From assembly GCF_000721935.1 (NCBI RefSeq), contig NZ_KL585400.1, positions 75,292 through 86,934 of the forward strand: a DNA stretch of 11,643 nt, read 5' to 3'. This stretch comes from Streptomyces sp. NRRL WC-3549 (GTDB lineage Bacteria; Actinomycetota; Actinomycetes; Streptomycetales; Streptomycetaceae). The notes beneath the pieces were generated by a model, which worked only from the letters and a program-made list of their open reading frames with translations, did not search any database and was not told where the DNA came from. How positions within the stretch are numbered: position 1 is the first letter of the stretch; every line of letters starts with the position of its first letter. The position numbers and the translations under genes were made by a program. Shown piece after piece: positions 5,902 to 11,643 of this stretch.

Positions 5902-6654
5902 GTGGCACTCGACATCAACGAACCGTTCGGGCAGAACTGGACACACGCCGCTCAGTTCGGAATCGCCTTCGCGCTGTCCTGCGCGATCGGGCTGGAACGG
6001 GAGATCCGCCAGAAGGCCGCCGGTCTGCGCACGTACACGATCGTCGGGCTGGGGGCCGCCCTGTTCACCCTGGTCAGCAAGTACGGCTTCAGCGACGTCC
6101 TGCTGGAGGGACGGGTGGTGCTCGACCCGTCGCGGGTGGCGGCGCAGATCGTCTCCGGGCTCGGCTTCATCGGCGGGGGCGTCATCTTCGTCCACCGGGG
6201 TTCCGTCCAGGGCCTGACCACGGCCGCCTCCATCTGGCTCACCGCGGCGATCGGAGCGGCCGCCGGGGCCGGTCTCCCCGTCCTCGCGGCGCTGGCCACC
6301 CTCGCGTACTTCCTGGTCTCCTACGGCGTCCGACCGCTCGCCCACATGCTTCCGGCCCTCCGCAACGCCTCCATCGGGTACCGGATCACCTACACGGAGG
6401 GGATGGGCACCTTGCGGGAGCTGGTCAACCACTGCACCGGCGCCGGGTTCGCCATCTCGGAGCTGACCACCTTGACGGCCGACGGGACGGGGATGTTCCG
6501 CCGACGCCGGCGGGAGGCGGAACACCCGGCCGAAGGGACCGTGGAGATCGCGCTCAGCATCCAGGGGCGCGGCGATGTGGACGCCCTGACCGCGAAACTC
6601 GCCCGCACCCCCGGCGTACTGGCCTGCAGCAGGAGCGATCTGGCCGACGAGTGA
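5902..6654 (+). CDS. MgtC/SapB-family membrane protein
   Basis: 250 residues from GTG 5902, with GAGGGG (5889-5894) seven bases upstream. The frame is open further upstream to 5380 but that part lacks coding character. The N-terminal 150 residues carry the MgtC/SapB membrane domain: hydrophobic segments at about 14-31, 40-58, 78-97 and 103-140. They include the family signatures CAIGLEREIRQKAAGLRTY (27-45), GLGFIGGGVIF (86-96) and GLTTAASIWLTAAIG (104-118). Residues from about 158 to 250 form an ACT-like cytoplasmic domain, here with an Arg-rich insert (FRRRRREAEHPAEG). Related proteins support growth at low Mg2+ or act on membrane potential and phosphate balance. The precise role in actinomycetes is open. 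The gene stands alone, divergent from cvnA and convergent with the next gene. Confidence 0.93.
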   Translation: MALDINEPFGQNWTHAAQFGIAFALSCAIGLEREIRQKAAGLRTYTIVGLGAALFTLVSKYGFSDVLLEGRVVLDPSRVAAQIVSGLGFIGGGVIFVHRGSVQGLTTAASIWLTAAIGAAAGAGLPVLAALATLAYFLVSYGVRPLAHMLPALRNASIGYRITYTEGMGTLRELVNHCTGAGFAISELTTLTADGTGMFRRRRREAEHPAEGTVEIALSIQGRGDVDALTAKLARTPGVLACSRSDLADE

Positions 6655-6784
6655 CACGGCCGTGCCCCCGGGCCGCGGACCACGGCGTGGCGGGAGCGAC
6701 GTGCCGAGGCGCCCGGCGCGGAGCCGATGACGGGCCGTACGGACGCCGGCCCGGAGCCTGATCCGGCGCAGCCGGGGACACCGG

Positions 6785-6806
6785 CCGGCGCCCGTGCGGG
6801 GGCCGG
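6785..6806. terminator. Hairpin between convergent genes
   Basis: CCGGC (6785-6789) pairs with GCCGG (6802-6806) and CCC (6791-6793) with GGG (6798-6800), leaving one G-G mismatch and a GTGC loop. It lies in the 207-nt gap between the convergent mgtC-like and TIGR03086 genes. A second stem, CGGGCCG (6731-6737) with CGGCCCG (6747-6753), is nearby. There is no T-tract, which is common for Streptomyces terminators but also makes both calls weak. Confidence 0.35.
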
Positions 6807-6861
6807 ACGCGGGACCGGTGCCGTGCCGCCCGCGCCGGGCCGGCCCCGCCCGGGCCTCACC

Positions 6862-7434
6862 TCATCCGCGCGGCGGGTGCCAGCCCGGATCACGGCCGGT
6901 CAGGGCCAGCAGCCGCTCGAAGGGGGTGGCCCCGGGCGGTACGGGGAACGGATCTCCGAACACCTTCATCTCGCGGGCCCTCGGCGCCATCTGCGCGAAC
7001 TGCGACTCCAGTTCGTCGGTCACCACCGGGTCCGCCGTGACGTCCTGGCCGGTCGCCCGCGCCAGGTCCCAGCCGTGCACGGCCAGGTCCCCCAGCACCA
7101 TCAACCCCACCGTCCTGGCGGGCAGCCCCATCCCTCCGACCAACCCCTCCTCCGCGCCCGGCGCGTCCCAGGCCTCCCTCAGCCGTGCCGTCTCCTCCTC
7201 GAACCTGCCTCGCCAGTCCCCGGTCACGACGTCCGGGGTCTCGCCGAACTCCACGGGTTCACGGGCGGCCAGCGCCTGGAAGTTCGCGACGACGAGGAAG
7301 AGGTGGTTCAGCAGCGCCCGTACGTCGTACTCGCTGCACGGTGTGGGACAGGTCAGCTGTTCGTCACGGACGGCCCGTACGACGGGGCAGGTGCGGGCCG
7401 AGGCCGCGTCCAGAAGTTCACTGATCTTGTTCAT
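6862..7434 (-). CDS. TIGR03086-family DinB-like metal-binding protein
   Basis: 190 residues from ATG 7434. The family belongs to the DinB/mycothiol-dependent maleylpyruvate isomerase-like four-helix-bundle superfamily and is actinomycete-typical. Seen here are CSEYDVRALLNHLF (33-46, His44 a likely metal ligand) and GDLAVHGWDLARATGQ (115-130, His120 a likely ligand), with the usual C-terminal FAQMAPR...FGDPFPVP...PFERLLALTGRDPGW ending. Function is undetermined. The superfamily includes thiol-dependent enzymes using mycothiol. Start choice: ATG is preceded by GGAGGT with only one base between GGAGG and ATG, unusually close, but no better start exists nearby. It is divergent from the AraC-family gene at 7504 with a 69-nt shared spacer, suggesting that the regulator may act on it. 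Confidence 0.92.
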   Translation of the reverse strand: MNKISELLDAASARTCPVVRAVRDEQLTCPTPCSEYDVRALLNHLFLVVANFQALAAREPVEFGETPDVVTGDWRGRFEEETARLREAWDAPGAEEGLVGGMGLPARTVGLMVLGDLAVHGWDLARATGQDVTADPVVTDELESQFAQMAPRAREMKVFGDPFPVPPGATPFERLLALTGRDPGWHPPRG

Positions 7435-7468
7435 ACCTCCTACGATCCACCCGGCGCCTCCGGTCGTC

Positions 7469-7496
7469 TTGAAGAAACGCGACAGCCCCTTAGGAT
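7469..7496 (+). promoter_or_regulatory. Promoter of the AraC-family gene, leaderless geometry
   Basis: TTGAAG (7469-7474) and TAGGAT (7491-7496) are separated by 16 bases, close to the Streptomyces housekeeping pattern TTGACN-(16-18)-TAGRRT. The ATG begins at 7504, seven bases after the -10 box, where transcription would normally start. The mRNA would therefore begin at or within a base or two of its start codon. Confidence 0.55.
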
Positions 7497-7503
7497 CCCG
7501 TCC

Positions 7504-8313
7504 ATGGCCGGACCCGGACGCGACACCCGGGGCATCATCGACGCCCCGGGCCTGCTCTCCCGTGTGCACTTCCGCACCCGGCAGCCCGCCCCGGGCCTGC
7601 GCCCGCACCTGGAGCACTACTGGCTGATCGACTGGGACCTCCCCGAGCCCTACACCTCGTACGTCGTGCCGCACCCCTCCGTGCACCTGGTCTTCCAGCA
7701 GGACGAGTCGGAGGCAGGACCGGCCGGGCGGGCCGACGTGTTCGGCATCGTGCGGGGACTGTTCACCCGGCACCTGGAGGGCCGTGGGCGGGTGTGCGGT
7801 GTGAAGTTCCGGCCCGGCGCCTTCCGGCCGTTCGCCCCGCGGTGGCCGGTCTCGGCGTGGACCGGGCGCCAGGTCCCGGCCGGCGAGGTGCTGCCCGCGC
7901 CGCCGGTCCGACCGGTGCTGGGTCCCTGCGACGAGGACGCCCGCGTCGCCGCCCTCGACGCGTATCTGCTGCCGCTCGTGCCCCCGCCGGACCCGAGGGC
8001 CGTGCAGGCGACGGCCCTCGTCGGCCTGGCCCGCACCGACCGCACCCTCCTTCGGGCCGACGCGCTCGCCCGCGCCGGAGGGCTCTCGGCGCGCTCGCTG
8101 CAACGGCTCTTCTCCACGTACGTGGGGGTCGGGCCGAAGTGGGTCATCCTCCGCCACCGCATCCACGAGGCCCTGCAACGGGCCGCGGCCGACCCGGAAC
8201 CAGACTGGGCCACGCTGGCCGCCGATCTCGGCTACAGCGACCAGGCGCACCTGGTCAGGGACTTCACGGCGACCGTGGGCGCCCCGCCGTCGGCCTTCGC
8301 GTCCCACGGGTGA
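7504..8313 (+). CDS. AraC-family transcriptional regulator
   Basis: 269 residues from ATG 7504. The N-terminal part (about 15-125) resembles the DUF6597-type sensor domain, with PGLRPHLEHYWLIDWDLPEPY, PHPSVHLVF and GVKFRPGAF. The C-terminal part (about 165-265) is an AraC DNA-binding domain with two helix-turn-helix units: LRADALARAGGLSARSLQRLF near 182-202, and WATLAADLGYSDQAHLVRDF near 235-254, whose GYSDQAHLVRDF is the characteristic AraC signature. Length is normal for the subgroup. The gene is divergent from the TIGR03086 gene, the usual arrangement for a regulator and its target. The effector ligand cannot be read from the sequence. Only a weak AGGA lies before the start, consistent with leaderless translation. 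Confidence 0.94.
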   Translation: MAGPGRDTRGIIDAPGLLSRVHFRTRQPAPGLRPHLEHYWLIDWDLPEPYTSYVVPHPSVHLVFQQDESEAGPAGRADVFGIVRGLFTRHLEGRGRVCGVKFRPGAFRPFAPRWPVSAWTGRQVPAGEVLPAPPVRPVLGPCDEDARVAALDAYLLPLVPPPDPRAVQATALVGLARTDRTLLRADALARAGGLSARSLQRLFSTYVGVGPKWVILRHRIHEALQRAAADPEPDWATLAADLGYSDQAHLVRDFTATVGAPPSAFASHG

Positions 8314-8387
8314 CCACCCGGGGCACCGGCCGCCCACCACTCCGGAAACCCTTCGCCGCCCCGGCCGCCCGATGGCATCCTGACCAG

Positions 8388-9137
8388 GTGAACGGACCTG
8401 AGATCGACGTGGAAGTGGCCCCGGAGCTGCGGCTCTTCGTCGCCCATGAACGCCGCCGCGGCAGCACCGCCGTGGTCACCGACGGCTCGTCGAGCCTGGG
8501 ACACGTCGTGGAGTCCCTCGGTATCCCCCTCACCGAGGTGGGGGCGCTGGTCGTCGACGGCCGGACGGTGCCCGCCCCACACGTCCCGGGGCCCGGTGAA
8601 CGGGTCGAGGTGCGGGCCGTCGAGCGGCCGCAGCGGGTCCCCGGCGCCCCCCTGCGCTTCCTGCTCGACGTCCACCTGGGCACGCTGGCCCGCAGGCTGC
8701 GCCTGCTGGGCGTGGACGCGGCGTACGAGAGCGAGGACATCGGCGACCCGGCGCTGGCGGCGCTGTCCGCGCGGGAGCGGCGCGTGCTGCTCTCCCGGGA
8801 CCGGGGGCTGCTCAGGCGCCGCGAGATCTGGGCCGGGGCGTACGTCTACAGCGACCGCCCCGCGGAGCAGCTGCGCGACGTGCTGGGCCGGTTCGCGCCC
8901 GTGCTCGCCCCGTGGACCCGCTGCACCGCCTGCAACGGGGAGCTCGCCGAGGCCGACAAGGACGCGGTGCGGGCCGATCTGGAGCAGGGCACGCAGGCGT
9001 CGTACGACGTGTTCGCCCGGTGCACGGCCTGCGGGCGGGTGTACTGGCGGGGCGCCCACCACACCCATCTGGAGGCCGTGGTCGCGGACGCGGTGCGCGA
9101 GTTCGGCGGCCTCGACAGCGGGTCACCGGCCGGCTGA
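8388..9137 (+). CDS. Mut7-C RNase domain protein with N-terminal ubiquitin-like domain
   Basis: 249 residues from GTG 8388. Residues about 6-80 form the Mut7-C ubiquitin-like domain (RLFVAHERR, SLGHVVESLGIPLTEVG, PGPGERVEV). Residues about 88-235 form the Mut7-C RNase domain, a PIN-like fold. It contains RFLLDVHLGTLARRLRLLG (Asp94), YESEDIGD and VLLSRDRGLL (Asp138), acidic positions expected to bind metal. Two Cys pairs, CTAC at 179-182 and CTAC at 212-215, suggest a zinc ribbon. The fusion is widespread in bacteria, and its RNA substrate is unknown. The GTG start is chosen because family homology begins at once. There is no clear Shine-Dalgarno, and CATCCT (8376-8381) sits at a distance that would make the message leaderless. 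It follows the AraC gene by 74 nt on the same strand. Confidence 0.9.
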   Translation: MNGPEIDVEVAPELRLFVAHERRRGSTAVVTDGSSSLGHVVESLGIPLTEVGALVVDGRTVPAPHVPGPGERVEVRAVERPQRVPGAPLRFLLDVHLGTLARRLRLLGVDAAYESEDIGDPALAALSARERRVLLSRDRGLLRRREIWAGAYVYSDRPAEQLRDVLGRFAPVLAPWTRCTACNGELAEADKDAVRADLEQGTQASYDVFARCTACGRVYWRGAHHTHLEAVVADAVREFGGLDSGSPAG

Positions 9138-9193
9138 GGGCGGCGCCGGCCGGGCGGCCGTCCGACGGCCTCCGCGCCCCGGGCCGGCCTGCC

Positions 9194-9199
9194 TATCCT
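9194..9199 (+). promoter_or_regulatory. Candidate -10 box of the dehydrogenase gene
   Basis: TATCCT lies 36 bases before the ATG at 9235, in the 97-nt gap after the Mut7-C gene. It fits the TANNNT -10 form, but no good -35 is visible. If real, the dehydrogenase has a short leader of about 30 nt and its own transcript. Confidence 0.35.
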
Positions 9200-9234
9200 G
9201 GGCGCGTACCGATCAGCTGTCCGAGGAGTTCGCC

Positions 9235-9993
9235 ATGGCCGCCACCCCCATCGCCGTCGTCACCGGTGCGAGCAGCGGTATCGGTGCCGCGACCGCCCGG
9301 CAACTGGCCGCCGCCGGATACCGCGTCGTGCTGACCGCCCGCCGCGAGGACCGCATCGAGGCCCTCGCCGCCGAGATCACCGAGGCGGGCCACCAGGCCA
9401 CCGCCTACGCCCTGGACGTCACCGACCGGGCCGCGGTCGACGAGTTCGCCACCGCGTTCCGTTCACTGGCCGTCCTCGTCAACAACGCGGGCGGCGCGCT
9501 GGGCGCGGACCCCGTGGCGACCGGTGACCCCGCCGACTGGCGTCAGATGTACGAGACGAACGTCATCGGCACCCTCAACGTCACCCAGGCGCTGCTGCCC
9601 GCCCTGACGGCGAGCGGGGACGGCACGATCGTGGTGCTCTCCTCGACGGCCGCGCTCGCTTCGTACGAGGGCGGCGGCGGTTACGTCGCGGCCAAGCACG
9701 GCGAGCACGTGCTGGCCGAGACCCTGCGTCTGGAGATCGTGGGCACCCCGGTCCGGGTCATCGAGGTGGCGCCCGGCATGGTCAGGACCGAGGAGTTCGC
9801 CACCACCCGCTTCCGGGGCGACACCGAGAAGGCGGCCAAGGTCTACGCGGGCGTCGACGCCCCGCTCACCGCCGACGACGTGGCCGACACCATCACCTGG
9901 GCCGTCACCCGGCCCAGCCACGTCAACATCGACCTGCTGGTGGTCCGTCCGCGCGCCCAGGCCTCGAACTCCAAGGTCCACCGCACGCTCTGA
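9235..9993 (+). CDS. Short-chain dehydrogenase/reductase, NADP-type (YdfG-like)
   Basis: 252 residues from ATG 9235, with GAGGAG (9223-9228) six bases upstream. This is a classical SDR in a Rossmann fold. The cofactor loop is TGASSGIG at 10-17, with basic TARRED (34-39) after strand 2, which favours NADP(H). NNAG is at 83-86 and the structural Asn is Asn109. The catalytic Ser is in VLSSTA (Ser136/137), and the YxxxK pair is Tyr150 and Lys154. APGMVRTEEF (179-188) is the substrate-side loop typical of the YdfG/serine-dehydrogenase-like group. Length is standard. The substrate is not evident. The nearest characterised relatives act on 3-hydroxy acids or serine. It converges on rtcB through a shared hairpin. 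Confidence 0.95.
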   Translation: MAATPIAVVTGASSGIGAATARQLAAAGYRVVLTARREDRIEALAAEITEAGHQATAYALDVTDRAAVDEFATAFRSLAVLVNNAGGALGADPVATGDPADWRQMYETNVIGTLNVTQALLPALTASGDGTIVVLSSTAALASYEGGGGYVAAKHGEHVLAETLRLEIVGTPVRVIEVAPGMVRTEEFATTRFRGDTEKAAKVYAGVDAPLTADDVADTITWAVTRPSHVNIDLLVVRPRAQASNSKVHRTL

Positions 9994-10044
9994 GGGCCCC
10001 GGCCGGCCGGAGGAGCCCCCCGCGCCCCTCCGGCCCCCCCCTCA
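9991..10044. terminator. Bidirectional hairpin between dehydrogenase gene and rtcB
   Basis: A perfect 9-bp stem, GGCCGGAGG (10005-10013) with CCTCCGGCC (10027-10035), encloses a 13-nt loop. An outer 6-bp stem, TGAGGG (9991-9996) with CCCTCA (10039-10044), adds to it. The outer arms contain the stop codons of both convergent genes. The structure can form in either transcript, lacks a T-tract, and is best read as a shared terminator or 3'-end stabiliser. Confidence 0.6.
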
Positions 10045-11235
10045 CCCCTTCACGCAGACGACCTGCTTGAGCTTGGCCACGACCTCGACCAGGTCCCGCT
10101 GCTGGTCGATGACCTGCTCGATCGGCTTGTACGCGGCCGGGATCTCGTCCACCACACCGGAGTCCTTGCGGCACTCTACGCCCCGCGTCTGGTTCTCCAG
10201 GTCCTTCGTGGTGAACGCCCGCTTCGCCGCGTTCCGGCTCATCCGCCGGCCCGCACCGTGGGAGGCCGAGTTGAACGACTTCGCGTTGCCGAGGCCCTTC
10301 ACGATGTAGGAACCCGTGCCCATGGAGCCCGGGATGATCCCGAAGTCCCCGGAGCCGGCCCGGATCGCGCCCTTCCGCGTGACCAGCAGGTCCACGCCGT
10401 CGTACCGCTCCTCCGCCACGTAGTTGTGGTGGCAGGAGATGACCGGGTCGAAGACGACCTTCGCCTTCTTGAACTCCTTGCGGACGACGTCCTGGAAGAG
10501 CCCCATCATGATCGCGCGGTTGTACTTCGCGTACTCCTGTGCCCAGAACAGGTCGTTGCGGTACGCCGCCATCTGCGGGGTGTCCGCGATGAAGACCGCC
10601 AGGTCACGGTCGACGAGGTCCTGGTTGTGCGGGAGCTTCTGGGCCTGGCCGATGTGGAAGTCCGCGAGCTCCTTGCCGATGTTCCGGGACCCGGAGTGCA
10701 GCATCAGCCAGACCGCACCCGCCTCGTCGAGACAGAACTCGATGAAGTGGTTGCCCGATCCGAGCGTCCCCATCTGCTTCGTCGCACGGTCCTGACGGAA
10801 TCTGACCGCGTCGGCGACCCCGTCGAACCGTGCCCAGAAGTCGTCCCAGCCGGTGGTCCGGAAGCCGGGCAGCCGTCCCGGGTCCACCATCTCGTCGTGC
10901 ATCCCGCGTCCCACCGGGATGGCCTGCTCGATCTTCGAACGCAGCCGGGACAGGTCCCCCGGCAGGTCACCGGCCGTCAGAGAGGTCTTGACCGCGGACA
11001 TCCCGCAGCCGATGTCCACGCCCACCGCGGCCGGGCAGACCGCCCCGTGCATCGCGATGACCGAGCCGACGGTGGCTCCCTTCCCGTAGTGGACGTCCGG
11101 CATGACCGCGAGGCCCTTGATCCACGGCAGGGTCGCCACGTTCCGCAGCTGCCGCATCGCGACGTCCTCGACGGACGCCGGATCCGCCCACATCCGGATG
11201 GGGACCTTCGCGCCCGGCACCTCTACATACGACAT
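10042..11235 (-). CDS. rtcB: RNA-splicing ligase RtcB (3'-phosphate/5'-OH RNA ligase)
   Basis: 397 residues from ATG 11235, with GAGGGG (11243-11238) just upstream. The frame stays open to 11313, but family homology (SYVEVPGAKVPIRMW) starts here. RtcB joins RNA 2',3'-cyclic phosphate or 3'-phosphate ends to 5'-OH ends using GTP and Mn2+. The metal and nucleotide residues are present: VDIGCGM with Asp74 and Cys77, GSGNHF with Asn162 and His163, MLHSGSRNIG with His180, and CHHNY with His270. SHGAGRRMSR carries His326, the guanylylated histidine. The length matches the bacterial short form (E. coli about 408). No archease or rtcA lies next to it, and no sigma-54 site is evident, unlike E. coli. 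Likely roles are tRNA or rRNA repair after endonucleolytic damage (family knowledge). Confidence 0.97.
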   Translation of the reverse strand: MSYVEVPGAKVPIRMWADPASVEDVAMRQLRNVATLPWIKGLAVMPDVHYGKGATVGSVIAMHGAVCPAAVGVDIGCGMSAVKTSLTAGDLPGDLSRLRSKIEQAIPVGRGMHDEMVDPGRLPGFRTTGWDDFWARFDGVADAVRFRQDRATKQMGTLGSGNHFIEFCLDEAGAVWLMLHSGSRNIGKELADFHIGQAQKLPHNQDLVDRDLAVFIADTPQMAAYRNDLFWAQEYAKYNRAIMMGLFQDVVRKEFKKAKVVFDPVISCHHNYVAEERYDGVDLLVTRKGAIRAGSGDFGIIPGSMGTGSYIVKGLGNAKSFNSASHGAGRRMSRNAAKRAFTTKDLENQTRGVECRKDSGVVDEIPAAYKPIEQVIDQQRDLVEVVAKLKQVVCVKG

Positions 11236-11278
11236 AACCCCTCGATTCCCCCGAAAAATTCTGAAAGCGCAAAACCGG

Positions 11279-11311
11279 TGCCAAGGTCGGCATACAGGTC
11301 GGCCGACCGGC
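11279..11311. promoter_or_regulatory. Palindrome in the rtcB/lipoprotein divergent spacer
   Basis: GGTCGGCCGACC (11297-11308) is a perfect 12-bp palindrome. The half-site GGTCGG recurs at 11285-11290. TGCCAAGGTCGGC (11279-11291) and GCCGACCGGCA (11301-11311) form a larger imperfect inverted repeat. On the minus strand TTGGCA (11284-11279) followed 15 bases later by CAGAAT is a possible rtcB promoter whose -35 would lie in the left arm. An operator is inferred, not shown. Confidence 0.4.
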
Positions 11312-11399
11312 ATTCACAGCGGCGCGTGCGATACACATTGTCTCCATCGGCCGCTGTTCGGCGGCAACTCGTTTTCCGTACCGAAGGGAGCCCGGTCCC

Positions 11400-11643
11400 G
11401 TGCGACACATGGCGTACGTACCCGGCGTCGCGCTCCTCGCAGCGCTCGTCGTCGGCTGCAGCGCCGACTCCGGCACCGGCCGTTCCTCCGGCACCGGCCG
11501 TTCCGGCGCCGACGGCAAGCCCGGCAGCCCCACGGTGACGGCCGCGGCGCCCGGCAAGTACCGGACCCTGCCCGAGTCCTGCCGCGCGGTGCCGCGCCCC
11601 ACCCTCAAGGACCTGCTGCCCGGCGCCGCGGACCTGTCCGAGG
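11400..11643 (+). CDS. Putative secreted lipoprotein, N-terminal part
   Basis: A frame open from GTG 11400 to the right edge (81 codons visible). AGGGAG (11385-11390) lies nine bases upstream. The ATG three codons later has poorer spacing. The protein starts VRHMAYVPGVALLAALVVGC, a short basic start and hydrophobic core ending in the lipobox LVVGC (Cys20). It should therefore be lipidated and anchored outside the membrane. A Ser/Gly/Thr-rich spacer follows, containing an exact in-frame duplication of SGTGRS, then a more ordered part (YRTLPESCRAVPRPTLKDLLPG) that resembles the start of DUF3558-type actinomycete lipoproteins. That family guess is tentative. It is divergent from rtcB. Confidence 0.8.
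   Translation, partial: MRHMAYVPGVALLAALVVGCSADSGTGRSSGTGRSGADGKPGSPTVTAAAPGKYRTLPESCRAVPRPTLKDLLPGAADLSE
11469..11504 (+). repeat. 18-bp in-frame tandem duplication in the lipoprotein spacer
   Basis: Two identical, directly adjacent 18-bp copies (11469-11486 and 11487-11504), each TCCGGCACCGGCCGTTCC, encode SGTGRS twice just after the lipid-modified cysteine. The identity at every wobble position points to a recent duplication or slippage, in a flexible tether where length changes are tolerated. Confidence 0.8.

Noticed and set aside
11236..11313. 26-residue N-terminal extension of rtcB
   Set aside because: It is unlike RtcB N-termini, overlaps the palindrome and possible promoter, and ATG 11235 has GAGGGG directly upstream.

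Overview
The window is very GC-rich, with G/C in most third codon positions, GTG starts, TAGGAT-type -10 boxes and typical actinomycete gene families. It is almost certainly chromosomal DNA from Streptomyces or a close relative. I see no tRNA, rRNA, CRISPR array, insertion sequence or phage gene.

Region 1 (1-4946, minus strand) is a conservon (cvn), the actinomycete gene set likened to a G-protein-coupled switch. In order of transcription it holds cvnA (membrane-anchored histidine-kinase-like ATPase), cvnB (roadblock/LC7), cvnC (DUF742 winged helix), cvnD (Ras/MglA-like GTPase), cvnE (cytochrome P450) and, after a 95-nt AT-richer gap, a second P450 cut by the left edge. The first five genes overlap or nearly touch, so they should be co-transcribed and translationally coupled. 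Two things stand out. CvnB is a double-length protein with two roadblock domains. The complete P450 lacks both the K-helix EXXR motif and the I-helix acid-alcohol pair while keeping the heme cysteine. A perfect 6-3-6 inverted repeat lies over a TAGGAT box upstream of cvnA and is the best candidate operon control site.

Region 2 (4947-5901) is a long non-coding stretch between the divergent cvnA and mgtC-like genes. It contains an exact 7-nt-period run of five GGG tracts on the plus strand, a candidate G-quadruplex.

Region 3 (5902-9993) holds an MgtC/SapB-family membrane protein (+), a TIGR03086/DinB-like protein (-) divergent from an AraC-family regulator (+), a Mut7-C ubiquitin/RNase protein (+) and an NADP-dependent short-chain dehydrogenase (+). 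The TIGR03086/AraC pair looks like a small regulator/target unit. The AraC gene has a promoter placed so that its mRNA would be leaderless.

Region 4 (9991-11643) holds rtcB (-), an RNA ligase of the 3'-phosphate/5'-OH type. It converges on the dehydrogenase through a hairpin whose outer arms contain both stop codons. Divergent from rtcB, across a 164-nt spacer with a palindrome, begins a lipoprotein gene that runs off the right edge.
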